Assembly (NCBI GenBank): GCA_029216955.1
Contig: JANAVB010010791.1
Location: forward strand, 6,249,838-6,313,837
Source of the DNA: Iris pallida
Taxonomy: Eukaryota > Streptophyta > Magnoliopsida > Asparagales > Iridaceae
Reading direction: 5' to 3'
Length of the DNA stretch: 64,000 nucleotides
Positions 44,725 through 55,082 of the stretch are shown here, one piece after another; within the stretch, counting starts at the first letter, position 1, and each line of letters starts with the position of its first letter. Below the pieces are notes generated by a model. It saw nothing but the letters and a program-made list of their open reading frames with translations, ran no database searches and was not told the origin of the DNA. A program made the translations under genes and the position numbers.

Positions 44725-47700
44725 ATGCTTGTATCATTGATCTGTCCTGGTCCTTTCCTTACTGTTCCCTATGTCGTCTTCTTCAGCGGCATTGCTCCCG
44801 GACCTGCCAACCAGCCAGAGGAAGCTCGACAAGCACCCCAGCGCCAGGAAGATCAAGCTCAGCACTCTGGAGTAGCCTCCCGAGTTATGCTTTCCGGAGG
44901 CTCGGAACATCCAGTTCAGGCAGCTCCGCCCATTCAACCAGCTAGACAGGATGAGGGACCTTTGGTAGGGCTTATCAGAGAACTGCTTGCATCCCAAGAT
45001 CGTCGAGGCGACGCCTTGCACCAGGAAGTTCATGATGCACTAAACCGAGGAGGTCCCCAGGGAAATCAGGCGGCCAACAGTTTCAAGCGCTTGAATCCTC
45101 CCTTCTTTGACGACAGTGAAGATGCGATTGCCGCGGACGCTTGGCTTCAGGATACCGAGGTGGTCCTGGAAGCAGCTAGGACACCTGAAAATGAGAAGGT
45201 GGCAGTGGTATGCCTACAGTTGCTAGACTTGGCTCGCGATTGGTGGGCAGCTCAGGCCATGGGGTTAGCAGCACCAGTCACTTGGGCGACGTTCAGAGAG
45301 AGGTTCCAGACGAAGTACTTTGATGCGGTGGCACGGTACGACCTGCAGACCAGATTCACCAACTTGAAGCAAGGAGGCAGGACGGTCGATGGCTATGCGA
45401 CCGAGTTTTCTAGGCTGAGTAGGTTCGCCCCCACTTTGGTGGCGACCGAGTTCGATAGGGCTCAGCGGTTCCAGCAAGGGCTGCACTTAGAGATATTATT
45501 GGCTGTGGAGCAGTTCGAGCACCAGACGTTCGATGCAGTGTTGAAGGCAGCAAGGAGGCATGAGTATACCTCCCGGAGAATTGTGGACAGGACCGGAGGC
45601 AGGAAGCGGTCCCACAACCAGATGCACCAATCTTCAGCTCCAGCCCCGGCAGCTAGGGGTATAACCATTGGAACTCCGAGGCGGGTGGCCTCAGTGACGT
45701 CGGTTCAGCATTCGAACCCGACGTACCCGCAGCAGCAGAAGCAGAAGCAGTCTTCCGCGATGGGATGTTCTCATTGCGGGAAGCCGGGCCATGTAGTGGC
45801 AGAGTGTCGTAGGGCACAGGGGTTGTGCCTGGCTTGTGGAGGAGCAGACCACCAGATAGTGACCTGCCCGAATAGGGGAGGTCCAACATCATCCAACCTT
45901 TCTAGTTCCTCGGTGAGGGGACCAGCCCCAGTTCCAGTCCAGCAGCAGCAGCAGCAGTACCCAAGGCCATTGGCGCCCCAGGCCCAGGCCTTTCAGCAGC
46001 AGAACCAGCAGCAGTTCACCCAGGCTCCAGCACAGAACCGACAGAGGGGTTTCCAGCAGAGGGGACCCGCAGCTAGAGGTAAGGCTATGATGATGACCAT
46101 GGAAGAAGAAGTTGTACCAGGTGAGGTAGTGGCAGGTACTATTCTCGTCAACACCTTTCCTGCATCTGTATTATTTGATTCTGGTGCATCGCATTCATTC
46201 ATGTCTGCACGATTCGCGACACGGATAGGATTGGAGCCCAAGTCATTATCAGTGAGGCTCAATATACTTACTGGTAATGGTCTTGTGGGAGTAGATCGAG
46301 TGTTTTCCTCGTGTCGGATCGTAGTTAGCGGTAGAGAGTTCCCCGCTAGATTCATAGAATTCCCTATGGCAGACTATGATGTAGTCCTAGGCATGGATTG
46401 GTTGAGAAACCATTATGCTAGGATAGACTGCCATGTTGGCAGAGTTGTCTTTAGTATTCCCGGAGAGCCAGAGTTTTCTTTTTCCAGAGGCACAGTAGAG
46501 CCATCTCCTCCAGTATTGCGGATGGCAGTAGCAGCAGTGCGGTTGCCCCGGATAGTTGAAGAGTTTCCAGATGTCTTCCCAGAGGAACTTCCAGGGATGC
46601 CGCCAGAGCGGGAGATCGAGTTCACCATTGACTTGATTCCCGGGACAGCACCAGTATCAGAGCGAGTTTACAGAATGGCGCCTTCAGAGTTGGAGATTTT
46701 GTACAAGATGATTGAAGAACTTAGGACCAAGGGATTCATTCGTGCAAGTGGATCGCCTTGGGGAGCCCCGATGCTTCTTGTGAAAAAGAAGGATGGTACG
46801 TCTAGGCTATGTGTTGATTACCGTACCCTAAACTCAGTAACAATCAAGAACAGATACCCTCTCCCGAGGATTGATGACTTATTTGATCAACTCAAGGGGG
46901 CTTCAGTTTTCTCGAAGATAGACTTGCGGTCAGGATACCACCAGATCAGAGTCAGAGAGCAGGACATCCCGAAGACGACGTTCAGATCTAGGTACGGGCA
47001 TTGGGAGTTTCTAGTTATGCCCTTTGGAGCGACCAATGCGCCGGCAGTGTTCATGGACCTCATGAACCGTATTTTCATGCCTTACTTGGATCAGTTTGTG
47101 ATAGTGTTCCTTGATGACATCCTGGTCTACAGTAAGAGTGAAGCGGAGCATGAGCAGCATCTCCGTGTGGTTCTTCAGATTCTCAGAGAGCACCAGTTGT
47201 ACGCCAAGTTCAGTAAATGCGAGTTCTGGCTCGATCGCATTTCGTACTTGGGTCACATCATTACCAGAGGAGGAGTGGAAGTGGATCCCCAGAAGATTGT
47301 GGCTATCGAGGCATGGCCAGTACCCAGCTCAGTGGCAGAAGTTTGCAGCTTTCTTGGATTGGCCGGCTACTACCGGCGGTTCGTCTCTGATTTTGCAAGG
47401 ATTTCAGCGCCGATGACCCAGTTGACCCGCAAGGATGTGCCGTTCGTTTGGACAGCAGAATGTCAGGAATCATTTGAGAAGTTGAAGCGAGATTTGATAA
47501 CGGCTCCCATTCTCACCCTTCCAGATGGGACCGGAGGATTCACAGTTTATTGCGACGCTTCAGGCAGAGGATTGGGATGTGTTTTGATGCAGCATGGGAA
47601 GGTAATTGCTTATGCGTCACGTCAACTCCGTGATCATGAGAAGAATTACCCGACCCACGACTTGGAGCTAGCAGCAGTAGTGTTTGCACTTAAGTTGTGG

Positions 47701-49434
47701 AGGCACTACTTGTACGGAGACAGAGTGGAGATCTTTACTGATCATAAGAGCCTGAAGTATGTTTTTACCCAGAAGGATCTTAATATGCGGCAGAGAAGAT
47801 GGCTCGAGCTACTTGTGGACTATGATGTGGACTTGCAGTATCACCCAGGGAAGGCCAACGTGGTAGCAGATGCGTTGAGCCGGAGAGCCGGAGTTTATTT
47901 CTTGACAGCGCAACCAGAGTTATTGGCAGATCTTCAGAAGATGGGAATAGAAGTTGTCCTCCCTTCCAATGTGGCCTTGATGGCCAGCCTACAGATTCAG
48001 TCCACCATAGTTGAGAGGATCCGGACTGCACAGTTAACAGATTCCAAGATTCAGTGGCTCAGAGCAAAGTGCGAGGCAGGGAGAAGGCCAGAGCTATGTA
48101 TTCATGAGGATGGTACACTTCGACACGGCACGCGTCTTTGTGTACCCAGTGGAGATATCAGACAGGAAGTCATGGCAGAGGCTCACAGTTCACAGTATTC
48201 CATTCACCCAGGCAGCACGAAGATGTACAGAGATATTCGTCAACACTTTTGGTGGAATGGTATGAAGAGGGAGATAGCCCGGTATGTCTCTCGATGTTTG
48301 GTTTGCCAACAAGTCAAGGCTGAACATCAGAGGCCAGCTGGACTTCTTCAACCTTTACCGATCCCAGAATGGAAATGGGAACACATAACCATGGATTTCG
48401 TGAGTGGATTACCCAGATCTCCGGCAGGCAGAGATGCTATTTGGGTCATTGTGGACAGGCTTACCAAGGTGGCACACTTTCTTCCATTTAGAGTTGGACA
48501 GTCGACGGCGCAGCTAGCAGAGATGTATCTCAGGCAGATCATCCGACTTCACGGAGTGCCAGTCAGCATAGTATCAGACAGGGATACGAGATTCACATCG
48601 CACTTCTGGCGCAGTCTTCATCAAAGTTTGGGGACTCGTCTCAAGTTCAGCTCAGCGTATCATCCGCAGACAGATGGGCAGTCAGAGCGTACTATACAAA
48701 CTCTCGAAGATATGTTACGGTCATGTACCCTTGACTTCGGTGGTTCGTGGGAGGATCACCTGCACCTGGTAGAATTCTCGTACAACAATAGTTTCCAGGC
48801 CAGTATCCAGATGGCACCCTTCGAGGCTCTCTATGGCAGGAAATGCAGATCTCCGTTAGCATGGGACGATGTCGGGGAGAGGCAGATGCTCGGTCCAGAA
48901 CTGATTTCTCAGACGGTTGAAGTGGTCAGGAAAGTCAGAGATCACCTCCGAGTTGCTCAGGATCGCCAGCGCCATTGGGCCGATGCTCATCGGCGTCCCT
49001 TAGAATTTGACGTCGGCGACCATGTATTCCTTAGGATCTCGCCTACCCGCGGCGTCATTCGTTTTGGCGTGCGGGGAAAGCTTAGTCCTAGGTATATAGG
49101 GCCGTTCGATATTCTGGAGCGAGTAGGCGAAGTGTCCTATCGTCTCGCTCTTCCGCCGTCGCTAAGTGAGGTGCATGATGTATTCTATGTATCCCAATTA
49201 CGACGGTATATTCCGGATCCGAGCCACATCCTAGATCATTCGGAATTGGTTGTTGGTACCAACCTTTCGTATGAGGAGAGGCCCGTGTCTATTTTGGACC
49301 GGAGGGAAAAGACGCTCAAGAACAAGACTATTAACTTAGTCCGTGTTGCTTGGGGTCATCACTCTCTAGGTGAGTCAACGTGGGAGCGTGAGGACGACAT
49401 CCGATCGCGATATCCCTACCTGTTTGACTCGTGA
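44725..49434 (+). CDS. T3 gag-pol polyprotein with chromodomain (1569 codons, intact)
   Basis: The full open frame starts at ATG 44725 ([11 protein letters not shown]), the start shared with T2. Rough residues: gag 1-345; zinc knuckles about 348-385 ([14 protein letters not shown], then [11 protein letters not shown]...C); glutamine-rich linker about 400-455; protease [10 protein letters not shown] about 483; [11 protein letters not shown] about 795; RNase [10 protein letters not shown] about 941; integrase HHCC about 1155-1195; DDE with MDF, SDRD and SER intact; chromodomain about 1520-1569 with GESTWE. No lesion in a catalytic motif. If transcribed, it could supply proteins in trans. The element itself should not complete normal reverse transcription, because its right LTR is inverted and its polypurine tract is gone. 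Confidence 0.94.
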   Translation: MLVSLICPGPFLTVPYVVFFSGIAPGPANQPEEARQAPQRQEDQAQHSGVASRVMLSGGSEHPVQAAPPIQPARQDEGPLVGLIRELLASQDRRGDALHQEVHDALNRGGPQGNQAANSFKRLNPPFFDDSEDAIAADAWLQDTEVVLEAARTPENEKVAVVCLQLLDLARDWWAAQAMGLAAPVTWATFRERFQTKYFDAVARYDLQTRFTNLKQGGRTVDGYATEFSRLSRFAPTLVATEFDRAQRFQQGLHLEILLAVEQFEHQTFDAVLKAARRHEYTSRRIVDRTGGRKRSHNQMHQSSAPAPAARGITIGTPRRVASVTSVQHSNPTYPQQQKQKQSSAMGCSHCGKPGHVVAECRRAQGLCLACGGADHQIVTCPNRGGPTSSNLSSSSVRGPAPVPVQQQQQQYPRPLAPQAQAFQQQNQQQFTQAPAQNRQRGFQQRGPAARGKAMMMTMEEEVVPGEVVAGTILVNTFPASVLFDSGASHSFMSARFATRIGLEPKSLSVRLNILTGNGLVGVDRVFSSCRIVVSGREFPARFIEFPMADYDVVLGMDWLRNHYARIDCHVGRVVFSIPGEPEFSFSRGTVEPSPPVLRMAVAAVRLPRIVEEFPDVFPEELPGMPPEREIEFTIDLIPGTAPVSERVYRMAPSELEILYKMIEELRTKGFIRASGSPWGAPMLLVKKKDGTSRLCVDYRTLNSVTIKNRYPLPRIDDLFDQLKGASVFSKIDLRSGYHQIRVREQDIPKTTFRSRYGHWEFLVMPFGATNAPAVFMDLMNRIFMPYLDQFVIVFLDDILVYSKSEAEHEQHLRVVLQILREHQLYAKFSKCEFWLDRISYLGHIITRGGVEVDPQKIVAIEAWPVPSSVAEVCSFLGLAGYYRRFVSDFARISAPMTQLTRKDVPFVWTAECQESFEKLKRDLITAPILTLPDGTGGFTVYCDASGRGLGCVLMQHGKVIAYASRQLRDHEKNYPTHDLELAAVVFALKLWRHYLYGDRVEIFTDHKSLKYVFTQKDLNMRQRRWLELLVDYDVDLQYHPGKANVVADALSRRAGVYFLTAQPELLADLQKMGIEVVLPSNVALMASLQIQSTIVERIRTAQLTDSKIQWLRAKCEAGRRPELCIHEDGTLRHGTRLCVPSGDIRQEVMAEAHSSQYSIHPGSTKMYRDIRQHFWWNGMKREIARYVSRCLVCQQVKAEHQRPAGLLQPLPIPEWKWEHITMDFVSGLPRSPAGRDAIWVIVDRLTKVAHFLPFRVGQSTAQLAEMYLRQIIRLHGVPVSIVSDRDTRFTSHFWRSLHQSLGTRLKFSSAYHPQTDGQSERTIQTLEDMLRSCTLDFGGSWEDHLHLVEFSYNNSFQASIQMAPFEALYGRKCRSPLAWDDVGERQMLGPELISQTVEVVRKVRDHLRVAQDRQRHWADAHRRPLEFDVGDHVFLRISPTRGVIRFGVRGKLSPRYIGPFDILERVGEVSYRLALPPSLSEVHDVFYVSQLRRYIPDPSHILDHSELVVGTNLSYEERPVSILDRREKTLKNKTINLVRVAWGHHSLGESTWEREDDIRSRYPYLFDS

Positions 49435-49556
49435 GGTATAATGTCTTTCTTATGCCTTACGCTTTCCCTTTCCTTGCTTGCATTGTATGATTGGATGATT
49501 GAACTGCTTAGTATAGCTTGCCTGTGCTTAGTATAGCTTGTCGTGGCAATCTCTAG
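49435..49556 (+). other. T3 3' untranslated remainder
   Basis: It matches the T1 sequence after the stop codon up to CTCTAG, then breaks off before the polypurine tract. Confidence 0.75.
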
Positions 49557-49585
49557 CTCCAGTATTCTGGTTCTGGGGCGTGACA
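49557..49585 (+). repeat. Detached 29-bp LTR end in T3
   Basis: The last 29 bp of the T3 LTR (ending GGGGCGTGACA) appear here in forward orientation. The inverted LTR that follows lacks just this terminal stretch. Confidence 0.9.
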
Positions 49586-52194
49586 CGGGGGGCGGACACA
49601 GCCAGCTACGTATATTGAAATAGAATACATCTCAACTATACGGTCACGGCTGTCTAGATATGAGGGTTTACTACAAGCCAGCAGTCTCTTAAGGTCAAGC
49701 CTATTGTCTCAATCTCAAGCAATTAACAGAGTTACAAGATATTAGAACATCAAATATATATATATATAAGGCGTCCCAAATATTACATATTGGATGATCA
49801 TGAAGCTAGTCGTACAAAATGATAGGACTAGCAAGAGTTTCAGTCATACATGATCAACCATAGGATTTGTTAATCATGTTTACAGCCCGTAGGCAGACAG
49901 TAAGTAAATGTGCATCGAGCTAACAGGTGCTCGTCGGCTAAACGCCTCAAAACAATAAATTTACATAAAAGTGGGTAAAACAAAAAGGGAAAACCCACTC
50001 GTAGCCCGGATTCCGTCTAGTGTTCACCATTGGGCTGGAAGCTTGGTAGATCCTCGGGAGCTGCTCCGAAATCTGGCCACACAAAACCAGCTGGGTCAAA
50101 CCCCAGAAAGAGCAAGTGCCACAAAGGAGGCCACAAATAAGAACAAAAAACCAGCATATCAGAACATAAAGAATAAAGAAAGTACAAGTAGTAAAAGTAC
50201 ACAGGGCGATAAACGACTAGGGACGTGGAACCATTCCGGGAGCCAGGTTACAATCCTTAAACCAAACAAGGACCGGGATTGTACCCCTTCGCCTGAATAG
50301 CTCACTGTCTCTACCCATTTATCGTTAGAGATAAGTAAAACAATCATGACCAAGAGTTCCAGGTACAGGGGCTAGACAAGACTTAGACAGGGCTAGACAC
50401 CATTCATTCACAATCGGCCAAGCAAGTACTACGGCTTACTACTTTAACTAACTAGGGTTATCACAAGCCTAATTACTAACAAGATGCAAGTGAGAAACTC
50501 CCAGTCCCAAGCCCTGCAGACCATCCAGTTATCCTTCCGCGGGTTGAGAGTTATAGGTGGGTACATTGCCCGGGAGACAAATGTACCCTTAGGTGACTTA
50601 GAGGGTGCAACACATGACAGTGTGCTGGAAATGTGCTCTACTCGTCGGCAAGCTACAAGTCCATTAAAGCACCCAGATAACGAGATTGCCTGTGACTGGG
50701 AATTTTCCATATTCTAGTTTGATCTAATAATTAGCCTAATCCAATTTAGCGCGAGTCCCTGGCCGTGGTACCCAGGAAGTCACGTCCTAGACATGATGCA
50801 AGACAAGACAAATGGATTGTGCAAGCAAGCAAGCAGGAACACCCACGGTGTCAAGGCAAGTCAAGTCGAGTTACAAGTTACAAGTCAAGTCAGGAGTGCG
50901 CCGCCACGGGCCACTATCAAGTTATCAAGATAAATCATGTCAGGGTACTTGTTAGGAGTGCGCCACGACGGGCCACTATCAAGTCAGGTTGGTCATGTCA
51001 GGGGTGCACCACTACGGGTCACTGTCATGTTATGCTAGTTCCTTGTCATACCAGGCCATGTACAATAGTCATTCCAAATATATAAGTAAAATCAAGTTCA
51101 TGCCAAAAGGCGTAAGGATATAAAATGGACGTAAAATACCTAATAAAATACTAATATAAAATAGGACTATAGGAAAGCCAAGATCAAGAGATAACAAATT
51201 CATCATAGACAAGTAGGTTGTGTAGGGTATATACTGCGCAGGGTGCCAAGTGTGCAGGATGAGCTGCGCAGGGTACCAAGTGCGCAGGGGCACAGGGCAG
51301 ATTGCGCATGAACAGACTGCGCAGAAATGAACTGTGCATGGGTGGATTGCGCAGGAACAGACTGCGCAGGAGTGAACTGCGTATGGATGGATTGCGTAGA
51401 AGTTACTTTGCGCAGGGCTGGCTTGCGCATGGCTAGCTTGCGCCAGCGCAATCCAGCGCAGCGCAAAGCACTGGCTGAGGTCATGCGCAATCGGCCCTGC
51501 GCTAAAGAGCACAGGCCGGGGGTACGCAATCGGCCATGCACTAAAGAGCGCAAGGCAGAGGGATGTTCTTCCTGGCCGAGAGCAGGTCCAAGAACACCAA
51601 GAACTTCAATTCTTCATAACTTTGTCAAATTAAAACCAAATCTAGATTTTCAAAGTTCTAATTTGAGTAAAATTGAATTCTCTTCCACATGGAAGCTTCA
51701 AAACAAGCAAAAATCAAAGTTTAATAGATCAAAACCAAAGATTTTTGAAAATAATCAAAACTTAGATCTAGAACAATGGAGACTCCAAATCACAAAATTC
51801 CAAGTTCTAATGTTGATCTACATGTCCTAATCTATCAAATGGATAAATAAAATTGGGTGCTTATTTGTTGGCAAGGTGCACTTGCCTATGGGTTGGGGAG
51901 TTGTGTGGAAGAAGAAAGAAGAAGGAGATGGAGAAGTAAATGAAAAATAAAGAGGAGAGAGAAAAGTTAGGTGGGATTTAATGGAGGTGGTTGTGTTGTG
52001 TTGAGGGTAGAGTGTAGGTTAAAGTGTTCCACTCATGATGGGCCAAACCAAATCAAACCAACTCTACAAAATAAAACCAAGCCATGGTCCAAAACCCATT
52101 TACGGGAAACCAAAATCCGCAAGTCGAGAAAATAAAATACGTGCCAAAATTAAATTACGAGTACAAATACGAAATACAGGAAATAGGGGTGACA
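49586..52194 (-). repeat. T3 right LTR, inverted
   Basis: It is the reverse complement of 41971 to about 44560. On the plus strand it ends AGGGGTGACA followed by AATGG. Compared with the left LTR it has about 16 extra bp in the TGCGCA block (about 51405) and scattered transitions. Confidence 0.95.
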
Positions 52195-52199
52195 AATGG

Positions 52200-53836
52200 C
52201 TAGCCAAACATCGAAACTGTACACTTGCAAGCAACTAAACAGCCCCCTATTGTAGGTTGGATTGGTCTAGTTGAATATATGTTCTACTTTGGGTTTCTAG
52301 TAATATAATTGCACAATAGGTCCAAAAAGGATAAGTAGAAGCAACGAAAATAAGCAAATATTGTAACAAAGTATCCAACTTATTTTTTTCTTCCTAACAT
52401 GCAAGTTGCTATTCTACTCTTCTAGATTCTCTCGAATGATGAGACCTTTTTATAATGCCCTGCATCAGTCTAACGCATTACACTGTCATTTGATTTGAAG
52501 AAGTATTAATTCGAGTTTGATTTCATGTGCAGGTTTTACGCAAGGTTTTCTGAGATCAATAATTTGCCATACTGCAACGGAGTTCGCCGAGATCAGAGAT
52601 TCGTCTCGCAATGGGTTGAGGTATGGACATGATAGGTCGGATCAGTCGGTTAGATCGAAGGAGCACGGAGTACTCATATGGTTAGATAAAATCAGAGGAT
52701 CGTGCAACAGAGTTAAGGAATCGGACTGTATCGGCTATGCGGGATGATAGGCAGAAAAGTCTAGATGGGCGGACTTTGACCCTTCTTTCCTACTCCGTCA
52801 TGCCTTAATAAAATATACCCATTATGTGTTGCTTGAGTAGAACGGCTAGTTATCACCTTGTGTGCCGAACACTAAGTATAGAACATTGATCATAGAACAT
52901 TGAATAACTGTAGTGACATGTGCATCAAGTGCACGAGTCATATTAGAACATTGAAGTACTGTATCGAAGCGTGCATCGAGTTGACAAGTCAGAGAACATT
53001 GATATAACTGAACCATAGCATACATATATGCATGAGAATTACGTAGTATGATTTCGTACACAAGTTGACAATTATGGCGCAATGCCACATAACTGTCAAA
53101 ATACGAAAGGTATGCTTTGTTAGCGAAGCGAGCAGTTGTGGCATAAATGCTACGATACTGCTGATATGAAAATGGTAGGCGTCATCAGCAAAGTGAACAA
53201 TGGTGGTTCGAAACCACGAAACTGTTGGAAGGGGTATGGTACCCACGAATCTATCCGATATGACATGGTGCCTCGGTATGTTGGGGCATGAGAGCTGCCA
53301 AAATCAAAGCACTGATTGAATATGTAGTGATAGCGCGAGATGATAGAATGTTGTATGTTCATTGTATTACTTTCGTTTCGGTATGTTTATGCATTAGCAT
53401 GGTCATGGACATAGACAACCTGTGAATGAGTTTCGGCTTTCTTCGGACGAATCACTAGGACACCGGAATCGTTCGACCTAAGAGGAAATTATGGTGCTTC
53501 AGAGCACACGGTATGGTGGGACACTTCATTCAGAAGGCTTGCGACCTACTATTGAAATGACACGTCACAATATTGGATAATTCGGGACTTTTTATAGGGC
53601 TAGCAACCTGAATGCGAAGTGATCGCCATCTTATCACGAGATGTAGTCCATTATGGCTCGGTATGCCAATGACCTTTATATAGATCGACGACATGCTAAC
53701 ATATGTCTTATGCAAGGGAGATAGGTATTCACCTAGCATCAGCGCAAGGGTGGGTACATTGGTTATGGTAGAATCAAGTTGTATATATGCTTTATTATGC
53801 TATCTTTAACATGACAGATAAGAATGGTAAGTATTT
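52200..53836. other. Degenerate repeat DNA
   Basis: 52517-52747 is a 76-codon frame, resembling nothing I know, after a TTTCATGTGCAG acceptor-like string. 52870-53260 contains weak tandem units of about 65-70 bp built on AGAACATTGA and AACTGT words. 53722-53765 (ATTCACCTAGCATCAGCGC) is related to 63384-63430 on the far side of the Y LTR. No gene is supported. Confidence 0.5.
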
Positions 53837-54529
53837 GTAGCACCTACTTCCTAGAATTGTTTTATTTTATTTAGGGTTTGTTTTGGAATCACAACCAAAC
53901 CTATATGTGTAGTAGAATAATTTTTAGGTCACATCTAGTCTCTAGGTAGCCCAAACATATTATTTATTTATTTCACTTTTTTTTAGAATTTTTGGAGATT
54001 TTTAGATAATTAATATTTATAGGTTTATTATTTTTATAGGCTTCTTCAAATTATTGTAGGGTGACACAGAGGAATTTTGTGACCAAATATTTTTATTTGG
54101 GCTCTAGGTAACTAGAAATATTTTTTAGAATTTTTTAGGATTTTTATGGATTTTATGGATTTTCATGTAATTTTTGAGAATTTTCAGATAATTAAAACCT
54201 GTAGAATTTATTTTTCCATAGGCTTTTGGAATTTATTGTGGGGCCACACGATTATATTTTGAGATACAATATTTTTATTTAGGTTCTAGACAGTTAGAAA
54301 AAAATTCTAGAATTTTCTAGGATTTTTTTAGATTTCTGCAATTTATTTGGATTTATTTGGAGTCAAAATGATTTTTTAATGAATTTATGTAATTAAATCA
54401 GCATTTATCCAGTCAATAGGCCAGTCATTGCCCAGTCAGCAGCTGCTAGCCCACCTGTCAGCCGCTCAGACTGCCAGCTATCAGTACAGTCATCGTTGAC
54501 TGTCCTGGGTTTTCAAATTTGGAGCAATG
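53837..54529 (+). repeat. Y LTR, first part
   Basis: It begins TGTAGCACC and continues AT-rich, with two related blocks of about 200 bp (TTTTATTTGGGCTCTAG against TTTTATTTAGGTTCTAG). R2 interrupts it after GCAATG. The match to an LTR is by style (start, composition), not by an aligned partner. Confidence 0.5.
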
Positions 54530-54601
54530 TGTAACGCCCCAAATGTTGCACCCCGCCCGAGGCCCTGTTGCATAACCTTTTTGCGGACTAAGGTTATGCG
54601 G

Positions 54602-54719
54602 GAAGCTTCCAGAACATTCTAGAAGATGGCGGAAGGCTCTAGAAGACTGTGGATCTCTCCGGGAGGCCCAAGATCGTTCTAGGAGGCCCAAGAAGCTTCT
54701 GGAAGGCCCTTGAAGTTTC
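54602..54719 (+). promoter_or_regulatory. Heat-shock-element clusters in the R2 LTR
   Basis: 54602-54624 reads as five alternating GAA/TTC units, each separated by two bases: GAA, TTC, GAA, TTC, GAA. 54692-54704 is a perfect three-unit site (GAA, TTC, GAA). 54712-54719 is a two-unit site (GAA, TTC) set 10 bp on, in phase. Another GAA-TTC pair lies at 54788-54795. Heat-shock factors bind as trimers to three or more such units. The same sites recur in the 3' LTR (first cluster at 59746-59768). Function is inferred from sequence only. Confidence 0.75.
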
Positions 54720-54831
54720 CTTTTATGTTGCTAGGGAATAAACCTGGAATATGCCATTCCAGTTATGGTAGATTGTAATAATCCTTGGAATATTCCTTCC
54801 AGGACTTTCCTTGTATTGCTCTATGAGCACT

Positions 54832-54838
54832 TATAAAA
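54832..54838 (+). promoter_or_regulatory. R2 LTR TATA box
   Basis: TATAAAA is followed by a G-rich run and then a CT-rich leader. It lies about 210-230 bp downstream of the main heat-shock cluster. Confidence 0.7.
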
Positions 54839-55052
54839 GGGGGAGGCTCTCATTTGTTCCTCACCACCTAAAATTGTAAGCATTCTCCAAGTCAATAAAG
54901 AGATTCTTACTAGTCCCATCTTTGCTCCACTATTCTAGTTTTCTTAGCGATCTAGCTAAGTCGGGACGGGAAGGCTTGCATGAGTCTTTGAGGAGAAAGA
55001 CAGTGCGCCGCACGGGACGAAGTGCTAGCAAAAACACTAAGTCCGTGACAAG

Positions 55053-55064
55053 TGGTATCAGAGC
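55053..55064 (+). other. R2 primer-binding site (initiator tRNA-Met)
   Basis: TGGTATCAGAGC begins two bases after the 5' LTR end. It is the standard plant complement of the 3' end of initiator methionine tRNA. Confidence 0.92.
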
Positions 55065-55082
55065 AAAGGTTCGATCGCCATC

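Larger units (their letters stand above)
41971..52194 (+). mobile_element. T3: Tekay-type chromovirus with inverted LTRs
   Basis: The left LTR (41971-44591) is in the normal direction. The coding region is intact. The right LTR (49586-52194) is the reverse complement of the left one, so both outer ends read TGTCACCCC into the element. Perfect AATGG duplications flank the whole (41966-41970 and 52195-52199), which argues for one integration event. About 50 bp of 3' untranslated DNA with the polypurine tract are missing at the inner junction. The LTRs are about 99 % alike by eye, apart from indels in the TGCGCA block. Confidence 0.93.
54530..55050 (+). repeat. R2 5' LTR (521 bp)
   Basis: It starts TGTAACGCC and ends TCCGTGACA. 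It holds the heat-shock-element clusters and TATA box listed separately, and AATAAAG at 54894-54900 as a possible poly(A) signal. Confidence 0.96.

Noticed and set aside
41971..52194. T3 inverted LTR explained as two elements joined by recombination
   Set aside because: The AATGG duplications match across the whole structure. Recombination between separate elements would leave unrelated flanks.
52517..52747. 76-codon frame after an acceptor-like CAG, considered as an exon
   Set aside because: No recognisable protein, no matching donor or partner exon. Left as noncoding.
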